In this document: positions 17,863-26,630 of the stretch, in pieces | Layout: the number at the start of each line of letters is the position of its first letter | How positions within the stretch are numbered: the stretch's first letter is position 1 | Assembly: GCA_002346545.1 (NCBI GenBank) | Contig: DEAA01000013.1 | Span: 127,006-191,005 of the forward strand | Length of the DNA: 64,000 nucleotides | DNA from: Acidobacteria bacterium UBA2994 | Lineage (GTDB): Bacteria > Acidobacteriota > Vicinamibacteria > Vicinamibacterales > UBA8438 | Direction of reading: 5' to 3' | Notes under the pieces: model-generated | What the model saw: only the letters and a program-made list of their open reading frames with translations | The model's database searches: none | Told to the model about the DNA's origin: nothing | Program-made: the position numbers and the translations under genes

Positions 17863-17895
17863 TAGCCCGTTACCTTAGCAGATCCCCCGTTCCTC

Positions 17896-18483
17896 ATGTC
17901 GGAGCCGCAAATCGGACGTGCACTCGCCAGCGGGTTGCATCAGGCGATCACCGAGCTGATGCCCACCCGGGTCGAGTTCTACGAAAGCTGGATTACGCCC
18001 AAACGGATTCGGGAGGGTCAGTTGGGCCGAGCCCGGGTGACCGCGGTCATCAGTTTCCTTCGCGAGGAGGCGGCCTACGAAGCGGTCATGTCGAAGGCCG
18101 GCCGCTATACCACCGACTGGACGCTAGACACGCTGTCTGGGACTAGTCGCGCGATACTGAACCGGCTTCCGCAGCCTCTCCGCGTGCGCGGGGTCCTCAG
18201 GGTGGCCAACTGGGTCGTCCGTGAGTTCCACGATGAGGTGCGTCTGGAGCATCGAGTGCACCGCGGGGTGGCGGTGGTCACCGTGGAGGGCTCACTCTTC
18301 TGCCAGGTCCGCGAACCGACCGAGCGGCCCATGTGCCGGTTCTATTGCGCCGTCATCGAGCGGTGCCTAGAGGTCTTCGGCCTGGAGGGCGAGGCGGAGT
18401 CATCGAAGTGCTGTGCGATCGGCCAACCCGCCTGCGAGCTGACCGTGGACACGACGGGTCGCGAGACCTCGAATGCGCCCTGA
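17896..18483 (+). CDS. Cysteine-rich protein with a V4R-like C-terminal domain
   Basis: 195 residues, no signal peptide or membrane segment. The N-terminal half contains the FYESWITPKRIREGQLGRAR and FLREEAAYEAVMSKAGRYT segments. The C-terminal 70 residues (SLFCQVREPTERPMCRFYC, IERCLEVFGL, SSKCCAIGQPACELTV) contain seven cysteines and resemble V4R (4-vinyl reductase-like) small-molecule or metal-binding domains. The assignment is tentative. The stop codon runs directly into a strong hairpin at 18483-18519, so it is probably monocistronic. It is divergent from mobA. A sensor or ligand-binding role is inference. Confidence 0.7.
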   Translation: MSEPQIGRALASGLHQAITELMPTRVEFYESWITPKRIREGQLGRARVTAVISFLREEAAYEAVMSKAGRYTTDWTLDTLSGTSRAILNRLPQPLRVRGVLRVANWVVREFHDEVRLEHRVHRGVAVVTVEGSLFCQVREPTERPMCRFYCAVIERCLEVFGLEGEAESSKCCAIGQPACELTVDTTGRETSNAP

Positions 18484-18519
18484 TCGCGGCCTGCCTTGCG
18501 TTCGATCGAGGGCCGCGAT
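18483..18519. terminator. GC-rich stem-loop after the V4R-like gene
   Basis: ATCGCGGCC (18483-18491) pairs perfectly with GGCCGCGAT (18511-18519) around a 19-base loop, starting within the stop codon. No T-tract follows, so it could act as a terminator, an mRNA stabiliser or both. Confidence 0.5.
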
Positions 18520-18569
18520 ACCGTTTGGAAGAAGGGGTCTCATCCATCCGGCACCGCCGAAACGTCGCC

Positions 18570-19937
18570 ATGACCACCCACCGTACCCGTCTAGCCTTGG
18601 GCCTGATCATCTTGGGCGCTTCGTGGTCCTGCCTGGGGTTGGTGGTCGCGGTGGGCCAGTCCGGCGGCGGCGACGGGGCACCGGTGATACACGTTGCCGA
18701 GGTCGACGCCCTGATCCATCCCGCGTCGGCGGAGTTCATCACTCAGGCCATTACTGGGGCTGATGCTGACGGGGCCGAGCTCCTGGTGCTCGTCCTGCGC
18801 ACGCCGGGCGGCCTGGTGGACTCCACCCGCGATATCAACACCAGCATTATTGAGGCCGAGACTCCGGTCGCGGTCTACGTAGGGCCGAGCGGCGCCCGGG
18901 CCGCTTCGGCGGGATTCCTGATCACTATCGCCGCCGACGTGGCCGCGATGGCACCAGGCACCCACATCGGCGCTGCCCATCCGGTGGCCGGCTCAGGCCA
19001 GCCAATGGACGAGACCATGGCTGAGAAAGCGGCGTCGGATGTGGCTGCCTATGCCCGCTCGCTGGCAGCCCAGCGGGGGCGTAACGTTGAGCTGGCAGAG
19101 AAGGCGGTCCTCGACAGTCAGTCGTTTACCGAGGAGGAGGCACTGGCGGCCGAGCCGCCGCTCATCGACCTGGTAGTCGACGACGTCGACGCGCTGCTGG
19201 CGGCCCTCGAAGAGTACCATGTGGAGCGCTGGGGTGGCGAACTCCAGGTGCTTCGCACTCGCGGTGCTGCGGTTCAGCAGGTCGAGATGAACTGGCGCCA
19301 GCGTTTACTGAGTGCCATCGCCCATCCGCAGATCGCGGTGTTGCTACTGAGCCTGGGCACCCTGGGGTTGACGATCGAACTCTGGAGTCCCGGAGCAATT
19401 CTTCCGGGAGTGGCGGGCGGCCTCTGTCTGCTGCTGGCGTTCTTCGCGCTCCAGATTCTTCCGGTGAACTACGTCGGTGTCCTGCTGCTGTTGTTCGGGC
19501 TCGTCCTGCTGGTGTTGGAGGTCTTCACCCCGACCTTCGGGGCGTTGGCCGCCGGCGGGGTGGCGAGCATGGCGTTCGGGTTGGTCATGCTCATCGACTC
19601 TCCCGCGCCCGAGTTCCAGCTTGGGTGGCCGTTCATCCTGTCGACGGTGGCGGCCCTGGGAACAATCGTGTGGCTGCTGGTGCGGCTAGCCGTCCGGGCG
19701 CAACTCCGGCCGGCGGTGAGCGGTGCGGCCGGGATGCTTGCCGAATCTGGCGAGGTCATCGACGCGATCGCTCCAGGGGGGGGCGGTCGGGTGGCAACTC
19801 ACGGCGAGATCTGGTCGGCGAGCGCCGGCCAGGCGATCCCGCGTGGGGCAAGGGTGAAGGTGGTCGGCATAGACGGGATGACACTCACCGTGGTTCCAGA
19901 GCCGCCGCGCGAGTCAGGGACTAAAGGAGCGAATTGA
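18570..19937 (+). CDS. NfeD-family membrane serine protease (ClpP class)
   Basis: 455-residue long-form NfeD protein. A signal segment (about 7-29) leads to a ClpP-like protease domain (40-210) with [14 protein letters not shown] and the nucleophile S113 in [18 protein letters not shown]153 lies 40 residues later, matching the Ser-Lys dyad spacing of archaeal PH1510. After about residue 240 come four hydrophobic segments and a C-terminal soluble NfeD OB domain ending near [20 protein letters not shown] 18570 was chosen over upstream in-frame codons because the signal peptide starts there. NfeD proteases cleave partner stomatins; the slipin gene starts at 19937, overlapping the stop by one base. 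Confidence 0.93.
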   Translation: MTTHRTRLALGLIILGASWSCLGLVVAVGQSGGGDGAPVIHVAEVDALIHPASAEFITQAITGADADGAELLVLVLRTPGGLVDSTRDINTSIIEAETPVAVYVGPSGARAASAGFLITIAADVAAMAPGTHIGAAHPVAGSGQPMDETMAEKAASDVAAYARSLAAQRGRNVELAEKAVLDSQSFTEEEALAAEPPLIDLVVDDVDALLAALEEYHVERWGGELQVLRTRGAAVQQVEMNWRQRLLSAIAHPQIAVLLLSLGTLGLTIELWSPGAILPGVAGGLCLLLAFFALQILPVNYVGVLLLLFGLVLLVLEVFTPTFGALAAGGVASMAFGLVMLIDSPAPEFQLGWPFILSTVAALGTIVWLLVRLAVRAQLRPAVSGAAGMLAESGEVIDAIAPGGGGRVATHGEIWSASAGQAIPRGARVKVVGIDGMTLTVVPEPPRESGTKGAN

Positions 19938-20719
19938 TGCCGTTGAATCCGTTGGTGATCTTTCTCATGGTGGTGGCGCTCTATCTCGCCAACTCGATCA
20001 AGATTCTCAACGAGTACGAGCGTGGGGTGATCTTCCGTCTCGGCAAGCTGCTGCCGCACGCGAAGGGGCCCGGGATCGTCCTGGTGTTCGCCCCGCTCGA
20101 TCGGATGGTGCGGGTGGGGCTGCGGACGATAGTCATGGACGTGCCTCCGCAGGACATTATCACGCGCGACAACGTGTCGGTGAAGGTCAACGCGGTCATC
20201 TATTTCCGGGTCATGGACCCGCAGCGGGCCATCGTCGAGGTCGAGAACTTCCACTATGCCACGTCTCAGCTGGCCCAGACGACACTGCGGAGCGTTCTCG
20301 GTCAAGTGGAGCTCGACGACCTGTTGTCTGAACGTGATCGGCTAAATCAGGAGCTCCAGCGACTGCTCGACCAGCAAACGGACCCTTGGGGTATCAAGGT
20401 GTCGGCCGTCGAGGTGAAGCATGTCGATCTCCCCGACGACATGCAGCGGGCGATGGCTCGCCAGGCCGAAGCGGAGCGTGAGAAGCGTGCAAAGATCATC
20501 CACGCCGAGGGCGAGTACAAAGCGTCGGAACAACTCCAGCAAGCCGCCAAGGTCATCTCTCGGCAGCCGTTGGCTGTGACGCTGCGCTACCTCCAGACCC
20601 TGACTGAGATCGCGGGTGAGAAGAATTCCACCATCCTGTTCCCCGTGCCGATCGAGCTCTTGAACCTGCTTAAGCCCACGTCGACTGATGGCAACGATGG
20701 CGAACAGCGTTCAGACTGA
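19937..20719 (+). CDS. Slipin/stomatin-like SPFH protein
   Basis: 260-residue membrane scaffold protein. One N-terminal hydrophobic segment (about 3-20) precedes the SPFH domain ([17 protein letters not shown] through about 190), then an Ala/Glu/Gln-rich coiled coil ([20 protein letters not shown]) and a hydrophobic end. These are diagnostic of prokaryotic slipins that pair with NfeD proteases. ATG 19937 is preferred over TTG 19934; AAGGAG lies at 19924-19929. The pair probably acts in membrane quality control or microdomain organisation. Confidence 0.95.
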   Translation: MPLNPLVIFLMVVALYLANSIKILNEYERGVIFRLGKLLPHAKGPGIVLVFAPLDRMVRVGLRTIVMDVPPQDIITRDNVSVKVNAVIYFRVMDPQRAIVEVENFHYATSQLAQTTLRSVLGQVELDDLLSERDRLNQELQRLLDQQTDPWGIKVSAVEVKHVDLPDDMQRAMARQAEAEREKRAKIIHAEGEYKASEQLQQAAKVISRQPLAVTLRYLQTLTEIAGEKNSTILFPVPIELLNLLKPTSTDGNDGEQRSD

Positions 20720-21254
20720 CGCGCCCCCGAGCGCTAAGCAGCTGGTGTTCGTGGCGATGATGGCGACTGTAGTCGCCGTCATCGTGTTTCTGTGCGGTGT
20801 GCTTGTCGGGCGTGGTTTGCCCGTCCAACGGATGGGCGCCGGAGACCCGCTGCAGTCCGGTCTGGCGGGCGCTGTGCTGTTTGACACCGATGTGGCTACA
20901 GTCGACGACGGAACCTCCCCGCTCGAGGACTTGTCGTACCACGATGAGCTGACCGAGCCCGCGCCGTCCCAGTCCGCTCGCTCCGCGGCCGAGGCGCCCA
21001 CGCCTCCGCCGACAGAGCCGGACGGGTACATGGTCCAGGTGACGGCGCTACGCGATCCGGCTGAGGCGCAGGCGGTTGCCGATCGGCTCATCGGCCGGGG
21101 GTATTCGGCTGTGGTCGTGGCGCCGGCCGACGGCGCGCCGGTCGGCGTGTTTCGGGTTCGGGTTGGTCCGTTCGAGAATTCCACCGAGGCCGAACGAAGC
21201 AGGGAGCGTCTGGAAACGGAGGAGGCGTTCACGCCCTGGGTGATCCAGCCCTGA
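20688..21254 (+). CDS. SPOR-domain membrane protein
   Basis: 188 residues. A single transmembrane segment (about 19-39, [20 protein letters not shown]) and a Pro/Ala/Glu-rich periplasmic linker lead to a C-terminal SPOR domain (about 108-188, [20 protein letters not shown] to [20 protein letters not shown]). SPOR domains bind denuded peptidoglycan at division septa, so a division-related or cell-wall role is plausible. The start overlaps the slipin gene by about 30 bases; ATG 20697 is an alternative. It is followed 11 bases later by lnt. Confidence 0.88.
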   Translation: MATMANSVQTDAPPSAKQLVFVAMMATVVAVIVFLCGVLVGRGLPVQRMGAGDPLQSGLAGAVLFDTDVATVDDGTSPLEDLSYHDELTEPAPSQSARSAAEAPTPPPTEPDGYMVQVTALRDPAEAQAVADRLIGRGYSAVVVAPADGAPVGVFRVRVGPFENSTEAERSRERLETEEAFTPWVIQP

Positions 21255-21265
21255 GCGCCTCTGGT

Positions 21266-22807
21266 TTGACACGCGTGTCTCCGGAGTCGCCTGCCGCGTT
21301 CAGATCCTCACGCTTGCTGCTGAGCGGCGCCCTGTCTGGTGTCCTCCTTGTTCTCAGTTTCCCGACTTGGGGCCATCCGCTGGCAGCCTGGGTAGCCTTG
21401 GTGCCGCTCTTGGTGACAATGGCCGGCGGGGCCCCGCCGCGGCTGGCCTTCAGCGCGGGCCTGGTGGCCGGCCTGGTGCACTTTGCCGGCATACTGCCCT
21501 GGCTGACCCAGGTCATGATGCAGTTTGGAGGCATGCCCCGCCCATTGGCGATGGTGCTCAACGGGCTACTCATTCTGTATCTTGCCACCTTTCCGGCGGC
21601 TTGGGCGACGCTCACGGCACTGCTACTCCGACGATTCGGTTCGCTGGCGCTGATGGCGGCCGCGCCCATATGGCTCACGACCGAACTGGCGCGGCTCTGG
21701 CTCCTCGGGGGTTTTCCGTGGGAGCTGCTCGGATACAGTCAGACCAGCGTGCTGCCGGTGGCTCAGCTGGCCAGTCTCTTCGGGGTTCATGGCGTTACGC
21801 TGATAGTGGTCCTGGTCAATAGCGCCGTCGCAATGGCACTGGTGGCGCCCTGGCGCACGGTGCGGACGCCGATGCTGGCCACCGCTGGCGTAGTCGCCGC
21901 GGTTGTCGTGTTTGGCACCGTCCGTCTGGCCGACAACCGGCTGGTCGAGTCGGGCACGCCACTGCGTGTCGGCCTCGTCCAGGGCAATATTACTCAGGAC
22001 CAGAAGTGGGACCCGGCGCTCAGCGCATCGATTCTGGAGCGCTACCTGTCATTGAGCCGGGACACCGCTCGCGATGGTGCCGAGCTGATCGTGTGGCCGG
22101 AGTCGGCGACCCCCTTCGGCTTCGAGGAGCACCCGGGCGGCGAGGCGATCAGGCAACTGGCGCGTGACACGGGGGCGCATCTCCTGTTCGGGAGCACGCA
22201 GCGGCAACGGGATACGGTTGTACGCTTGTTCAACGCCGCATTCACCCTGGGGCCGGATGGAAGAACCAAGGCGGTGTATCACAAGCGGCATCTGGTGCCG
22301 TTCGGTGAGTATGTGCCGTTGTCGTCGCTGCTGTTCTTTGCTCAGCCGCTGGTCGAGTCGATCGTGCCGTTCACGCCAGGGACCGGACCCCTGACCTTGC
22401 CGATCGGGCCGCATCTAACAAGCACCGCGATCTGCTATGAGATCATCTATCCGGCCTTGGTGCGTAGCTTTGTGCTCGAGGGGAGTCAGCTGCTGACTAC
22501 CATCACCAATGACGCGTGGTATGGGCGATCGGCCGCGCCGCACCAGCACTTCCAGCAGGCGACGATGCGCGCGATCGAGCAAGGACGGTATCTGGTCCGT
22601 GCAGCCAATACCGGCATTAGCGGCGTCGTCGACCCCTACGGTCGGGTGCTTGCCAGGAGTGGCCTGTTCGAGACCACCATCTTGAATGCGGAGGTGCGTC
22701 TCATTGACGGATTGACCGTCTATGGACGGATCGGAGATCTGCTAGCCTACTTGTGCTTGGTCGTGACCTTGATCACGTCGGTCGGAGTCTGGACTGGGCG
22801 CTGGTAG
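21266..22807 (+). CDS. lnt: Apolipoprotein N-acyltransferase
   Basis: 513-residue inner-membrane enzyme that adds the third acyl chain to lipoproteins. Six or so N-terminal transmembrane segments fill residues 15-215, followed by a nitrilase-like domain. The catalytic triad can be read as the glutamate in VWPESATPF, the lysine in YHKRHLVPFGEYVP and the cysteine in TSTAICYEIIYP. A final transmembrane segment lies near the C-terminus. The start is TTG 21266 or GTG 21275; both fit. With LolDE (42281-44210) and BamA it indicates a complete lipoprotein route to the outer membrane. Confidence 0.95.
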   Translation: MTRVSPESPAAFRSSRLLLSGALSGVLLVLSFPTWGHPLAAWVALVPLLVTMAGGAPPRLAFSAGLVAGLVHFAGILPWLTQVMMQFGGMPRPLAMVLNGLLILYLATFPAAWATLTALLLRRFGSLALMAAAPIWLTTELARLWLLGGFPWELLGYSQTSVLPVAQLASLFGVHGVTLIVVLVNSAVAMALVAPWRTVRTPMLATAGVVAAVVVFGTVRLADNRLVESGTPLRVGLVQGNITQDQKWDPALSASILERYLSLSRDTARDGAELIVWPESATPFGFEEHPGGEAIRQLARDTGAHLLFGSTQRQRDTVVRLFNAAFTLGPDGRTKAVYHKRHLVPFGEYVPLSSLLFFAQPLVESIVPFTPGTGPLTLPIGPHLTSTAICYEIIYPALVRSFVLEGSQLLTTITNDAWYGRSAAPHQHFQQATMRAIEQGRYLVRAANTGISGVVDPYGRVLARSGLFETTILNAEVRLIDGLTVYGRIGDLLAYLCLVVTLITSVGVWTGRW

Positions 22808-22847
22808 CCGGAGCGCCGTTTTCCGAGAAAAGAGGGGCATCGAAGCG

Positions 22848-23976
22848 ATGACAGTCGAGCTTGAAGCACAGATTCGGCGTTACGAACAGCTGATTGAGCG
22901 GTCGACCGCCCTGCGCGGCTATCTTTGACACCCCGGAGGCTGTTAAGGAGCTCGCCGCGCTCGAACAGCAGGCCGCGGCGGCCGACTTCTGGAAGGAACC
23001 GGGGCAGGCGCAGCAGGTGCTTCGTCGTCGCCGGCGGTTGCAGGAAGACCACGATCTCGCGGAGTCGCTGCGTCAGAAGGCGACCGATCTCGAAGTGCTC
23101 GTCGACTGGGCATCGGAGGGCGAGGATGTAGGAGATGATCTGCAGGCGGGTCTCGACGCGCTGACCACCGAGGTGGAGTCGGGCGAGGTCAAGAAGATGC
23201 TCGGTGGCGAGCACGACGACAAGAACGCTATCCTCACCATCCATCCCGGCGCCGGAGGCACCGAATCGCAGGACTGGGCCGAGATGCTGGCGCGCGCCTA
23301 CCTTAGGTGGGCAGAGCGGCGGGAGTTCAAGGCCGAGATCATCGAATGGCAGCCGGGTGAAGAGGCTGGAGTCAAGGCCGCGACCATCACGGTGGCCGGA
23401 AACTTCGCCTACGGGCTGCTGCTGGCCGAGGCGGGCGTGCACCGCCTCGTGCGGATCTCACCGTTCGACCAGGCCTCCCGTCGGCATACCTCGTTCGCCT
23501 CGGTATACGTGTGGCCCGAGTTGCCGGACGATGTCGACATCGAGGTTGACGAGAAGGACCTTCGGATAGACACCTACCGCTCGAGCGGCGCGGGCGGTCA
23601 GCACGTCAACGTCACCGACTCGGCTGTGCGGATCACGCATTTGCCCACCAATATCGTCGTGTCCTGTCAGAACGAACGGTCACAGCATCGGAATCGCGAT
23701 GCGGCGATGAAGGTGTTGAAGGCGAAACTCTACGACAAGAAGTTGCAGGAGCAGCAGGAGAAGCTTGAGGCGATCGGCGGCGAGAAGAAGGCGATCGACT
23801 TCGGCAGCCAGATCCGCAACTACGTGTTGCACCCCTACCAGATGGTCAAAGATCTGCGCACGCAGATGGACACTGGGAACGTCGAGCGGGTGCTCGACGG
23901 CGACTTCGATCCCTTCATCAAGGCGTATCTGATGAACAAGGCCGGTGGGGCCACCGCCAGTCCAGCAGACAGCTAG
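22848..23976 (+). CDS. prfB: Peptide chain release factor 2, with programmed +1 frameshift
   Basis: RF2 releases peptides at UGA and UAA. Translation starts at ATG 22848 and runs 26 codons to CTT, then meets TGA at 22926-22928. A +1 shift resumes at GAC 22927 and continues to the stop at 23974-23976, giving about 375 residues. The frame-0 peptide ends with TALRGYL and the shifted frame begins DTPEAVKEL, matching RF2 proteins across the junction. The SPF codon-recognition motif (RISPFDQASRRHTSFASV) and the GGQ motif (SSGAGGQHVNVTDSAVRI) are intact. The shifted frame alone has a possible start at 22894, but that lacks the conserved N-terminus. Confidence 0.96.
22923..22929 (+). promoter_or_regulatory. 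prfB programmed frameshift site CTT-TGA-C
   Basis: The slippery CTT codon is followed by in-frame TGA and C, identical to the classic autoregulatory RF2 site. The SD-like stimulator just upstream is weak (GCGCGGC rather than AGGGGG). Low RF2 slows termination at this UGA and favours the +1 shift. Confidence 0.95.
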
Positions 23977-24048
23977 CACTTGACCTGGTTTTCTGGCTGG
24001 GTATGAGTCCGGGCAGACGCGAGGAGATGAATCTTTAAGCTAGGTCCG

Positions 24049-24100
24049 GGATTACTTGGTAATCCAGCCGACTCCGCCGGAGCGCCTGGAGCGAACCAGG
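24049..24100. terminator. Three consecutive hairpins between convergent prfB and PBP1A genes
   Basis: In the 176-base gap between convergent genes three perfect stems follow each other: GGATTAC-TTG-GTAATCC (24049-24065), CTCCG-C-CGGAG (24072-24082) and CCTGG-AGCGAA-CCAGG (24085-24100). None has a clear T-tract. The position between convergent genes suggests a bidirectional transcription barrier. No coding sequence is seen in 23977-24152. Confidence 0.45.
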
Positions 24101-24152
24101 TACGTTGTGATCCGCGAAGCAACGCCGCCAGGCGAAGGGATCGTCGGGAAAC

Positions 24153-26429
24153 CTAGCGCTCGAATCTGGAGCCCGGCTGGGTGCCGGAGACGAATGCCTC
24201 CTGGATGGCGTTCGTGGCCCAGGGTTCGGCGATGTCGCCCGTCGTTCGGTCCACGGTCTGGAAGATAATGTTATCGGGTGGCACGAACCCGTCCGGCGTG
24301 GGACGGTCCTCGATATAGGCCCGCATGAACTCACGCCAGATGGGCAGCGCAACCGATGCGCCGTCCTGACTGTTCCCGAGTGAGCGCTTGACGTCGAAGC
24401 CGACCCAGACGCCTACGGTGATGTCGGGATCGAACCCGACAAACCACCCATCGGTGAAGTCATCCACCGTTCCGGTCTTGCCGCCCAGCGGCCACCGGAG
24501 CTGGCGGGCGCCCTGGCCGGTGCCTCGATCCACCACGCCGCGCATCACGTTCAGCATCACGTAGGCTGTGTCGGCCGGGATCGCATCCTGGCCCTCGGGT
24601 TGGTTCTCTTCCAGTAGCTCGCCGGTCCGGTCGGTGATGCGCGTGATCTGGAACGGCGACATCCGTACGCCGCGGTTGGGGAACACCGAGAAGGCGCTCG
24701 TGATCTCTTCGAGCGTCGCCTCCGCAGCTCCAAGCGCTACCGACAGAAACGGGGGCACGTCGGAGGTGATGCCGAACTTGGGTGCGTAGGCCACGACCGC
24801 CTCCGGACCCATCTCGTGCATCAGTTGGACCGCCGGCACGTTGATCGAGCGTTCGAACGCGTGCCGCAGCGTAACCGGACCGAGGAACTCGTTCTTGTAG
24901 TTCGACGGGCAATACGGCTCTTGCTCCGGGCCCGGGTCGAAACAGACCTCCTCGTCCATGATGATGGACGAAGGCGTGTAGCCTTGGTCGATGGCGGCCG
25001 TGAACACGATGCCCTTGAAGAGCGACCCGAGCTGCCGCTGGGCCTGTGTTGCCCGGTTGAACTTACTCCGGTCGAAACTGTAGCCGCCGACCATTGCCAG
25101 GGTACGGCCGGTCCGGTTGTCGAGAGCGATCAGCGCCGCTTCGACCTGCGGCTCCTGTTCGAGTTCCGTGATCAGCTCCTTGGCGGCGTCATCGAGCGCG
25201 TTGACCTTGACCTCGATGAGGTCGCCAGGCGACACCAACTCGTCAGCCGTGCGTCGCCGCGTCCAGCTGAATCCGGCTCGGGGGATGCTAGTCGTGTATT
25301 CGCCCACTCGCGCCTGGATGGCGCCGTTCTCTGTGCCGGTCACTAGGGCTGGCACGATGTCGTCGACTGCGGTGGCGTAGCGCCAACTTGGGTGGCGGTA
25401 TTCGTCGAGTGTGTCGCCTTCCGCTAGTACATTCTCCGTCGGGGCGCGGTAGCCATGCCGCTTGTCCAGGATCCGTAGCTGCCGTTCGACGGCGACGTTG
25501 GCGGCGACCTGCATCGTGGCGTTGAGCGTCGTGTGCACCTCGAGGCCGTCTTCATACAGCGCGCGGGCACCATACTCCGCCTCCAGGTGCTGGCGGACCT
25601 CTTCCACAAAGTATGTGGCGACCTGCTGGCGGCCGGGGGTTCGTTTGGTAAGTACCAGTGCGCTTGAGATCGCCGCCTCGGCCTCGTCACGGCCGATGAA
25701 GCCGTTCTCGGCCATCTGCGTCAGCACGTAGTTCCGCCGTTCCACTGCGAGGTCGGGATTCACCAGCGGGCTCTGTCGGGACGGCGTCTGGAAGATGCCG
25801 GCAATGAGCGCGGCTTCTGGGAGCGTCAGATCGATGGCCGACTTGCCGAAGTACAGCCGCGCCGCCGCCTCGACCCCATATGCGCCGCTGCCCAAATACA
25901 TCTGGTTGCAGTAAAGCGTCAGGATCTCCCGTTTTGTGTACCGCTTCTCGATCTGGATCGTCAGGATCGCCTCGTTGATCTTGCGGCTCCAGAACTTCTC
26001 GATGCCCAGTGGGTCGGCGCCGTCCAGCGACACATGGCGGGCGAGCTGCATGGTCAGCGTGCTCGCGCCCCGTCGGCGCCACTTGAGCACGTTCTGCACG
26101 GCGGTGATACCGAGCCGACGCAGGTCGAAGCCGAAGTGGTTGAAGAAGTTGGCGTCCTCGGACGATATGAGCGCCTGTCTCAGGACCTCGGGGATTTCGT
26201 CGTGGCCGATTATGACTCGACGCTCGGTGGCGAACTGTCCGATCTCTTCACCACCCGTCGCGTAGACCCGGGTGATGGTGGAGGGGGCGTAGTCGTCGAG
26301 CGTCGTTACGGCCGGGCGGTCCGGAGAGTAGGCGAAAATCACTCCGCTGACTCCGCCCGCGAGGGCCGCCACGACCAGTAAGAAGACGAGTCGAGCCTGT
26401 TTCAAGAAGAGGTTGGTGGGTTGCGCCAC
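24153..26429 (-). CDS. Class A penicillin-binding protein (PBP1A-like)
   Basis: 758-residue bifunctional peptidoglycan synthase. An N-terminal transmembrane anchor (about 14-34) is followed by a GT51 glycosyltransferase domain with catalytic E91 in SSEDANFFNHFGFD and STLTMQLARHV. The transpeptidase domain carries the SxxK motif in GSLFKGIVFTAA, the SxN motif in RSINVP and the KTG motif in GGKTGTVDDFTDGW. The length and motif order are those of PBP1A/1C-type enzymes. The GTG start has AAGGAG four bases upstream. It is divergent from dnaK, with about 200 bases between the starts. Confidence 0.95.
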   Translation of the reverse strand: MAQPTNLFLKQARLVFLLVVAALAGGVSGVIFAYSPDRPAVTTLDDYAPSTITRVYATGGEEIGQFATERRVIIGHDEIPEVLRQALISSEDANFFNHFGFDLRRLGITAVQNVLKWRRRGASTLTMQLARHVSLDGADPLGIEKFWSRKINEAILTIQIEKRYTKREILTLYCNQMYLGSGAYGVEAAARLYFGKSAIDLTLPEAALIAGIFQTPSRQSPLVNPDLAVERRNYVLTQMAENGFIGRDEAEAAISSALVLTKRTPGRQQVATYFVEEVRQHLEAEYGARALYEDGLEVHTTLNATMQVAANVAVERQLRILDKRHGYRAPTENVLAEGDTLDEYRHPSWRYATAVDDIVPALVTGTENGAIQARVGEYTTSIPRAGFSWTRRRTADELVSPGDLIEVKVNALDDAAKELITELEQEPQVEAALIALDNRTGRTLAMVGGYSFDRSKFNRATQAQRQLGSLFKGIVFTAAIDQGYTPSSIIMDEEVCFDPGPEQEPYCPSNYKNEFLGPVTLRHAFERSINVPAVQLMHEMGPEAVVAYAPKFGITSDVPPFLSVALGAAEATLEEITSAFSVFPNRGVRMSPFQITRITDRTGELLEENQPEGQDAIPADTAYVMLNVMRGVVDRGTGQGARQLRWPLGGKTGTVDDFTDGWFVGFDPDITVGVWVGFDVKRSLGNSQDGASVALPIWREFMRAYIEDRPTPDGFVPPDNIIFQTVDRTTGDIAEPWATNAIQEAFVSGTQPGSRFER

Positions 26430-26448
26430 GTGGCTCCTTCCACTCGCT

Positions 26449-26457
26449 ATTTTACCA
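26449..26457 (-). promoter_or_regulatory. Candidate extended -10 promoter for the PBP gene (minus strand)
   Basis: On the minus strand 26457-26449 reads TGGTAAAAT, a TG-N-TAAAAT extended -10 about 20 bases before the GTG start. No good -35 hexamer is seen, so the transcript leader would be very short. Confidence 0.3.
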
Positions 26458-26529
26458 GTCCTCGCATGCTACCGGTGACAGAATTTGCACCGGCAGAGGG
26501 CTCATGAGTGGGCTGGCTATCTGTACATG

Positions 26530-26558
26530 TTTACATAAGCATACTCATATTATATAAT
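26530..26558 (+). promoter_or_regulatory. Sigma70-type promoter of dnaK within an AT-rich island
   Basis: TTTACA (26530-26535) and a perfect TATAAT (26553-26558) are separated by 17 bases. The surrounding 26518-26592 is strikingly AT-rich compared with the rest of the window. ACTCAT (26543-26548) sits between the hexamers and an inverted ATGAGT lies at 26504-26509; these half-sites resemble part of the HspR operator but the 33-base spacing is not canonical. No CIRCE repeat was found. The 201-base region 26430-26630 also holds the divergent PBP promoter and no gene. Confidence 0.6.
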
Positions 26559-26630
26559 TTAATTCGTATTAGATAATCAAGATCTCGCCTATGTGGTGAT
26601 GAACGGCAACTTACTAGAGGACATGGTGTT

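Noticed and set aside
22894..23976. prfB starting at 22894 without a frameshift
   Set aside because: It would lose the conserved RF2 N-terminus, which is present in frame 0 from ATG 22848 and joins through CTT-TGA-C.
26430..26630. CIRCE (HrcA) operator upstream of dnaK
   Set aside because: No TTAGCACTC-N9-GAGTGCTAA-like repeat; the operon encodes HspR instead.
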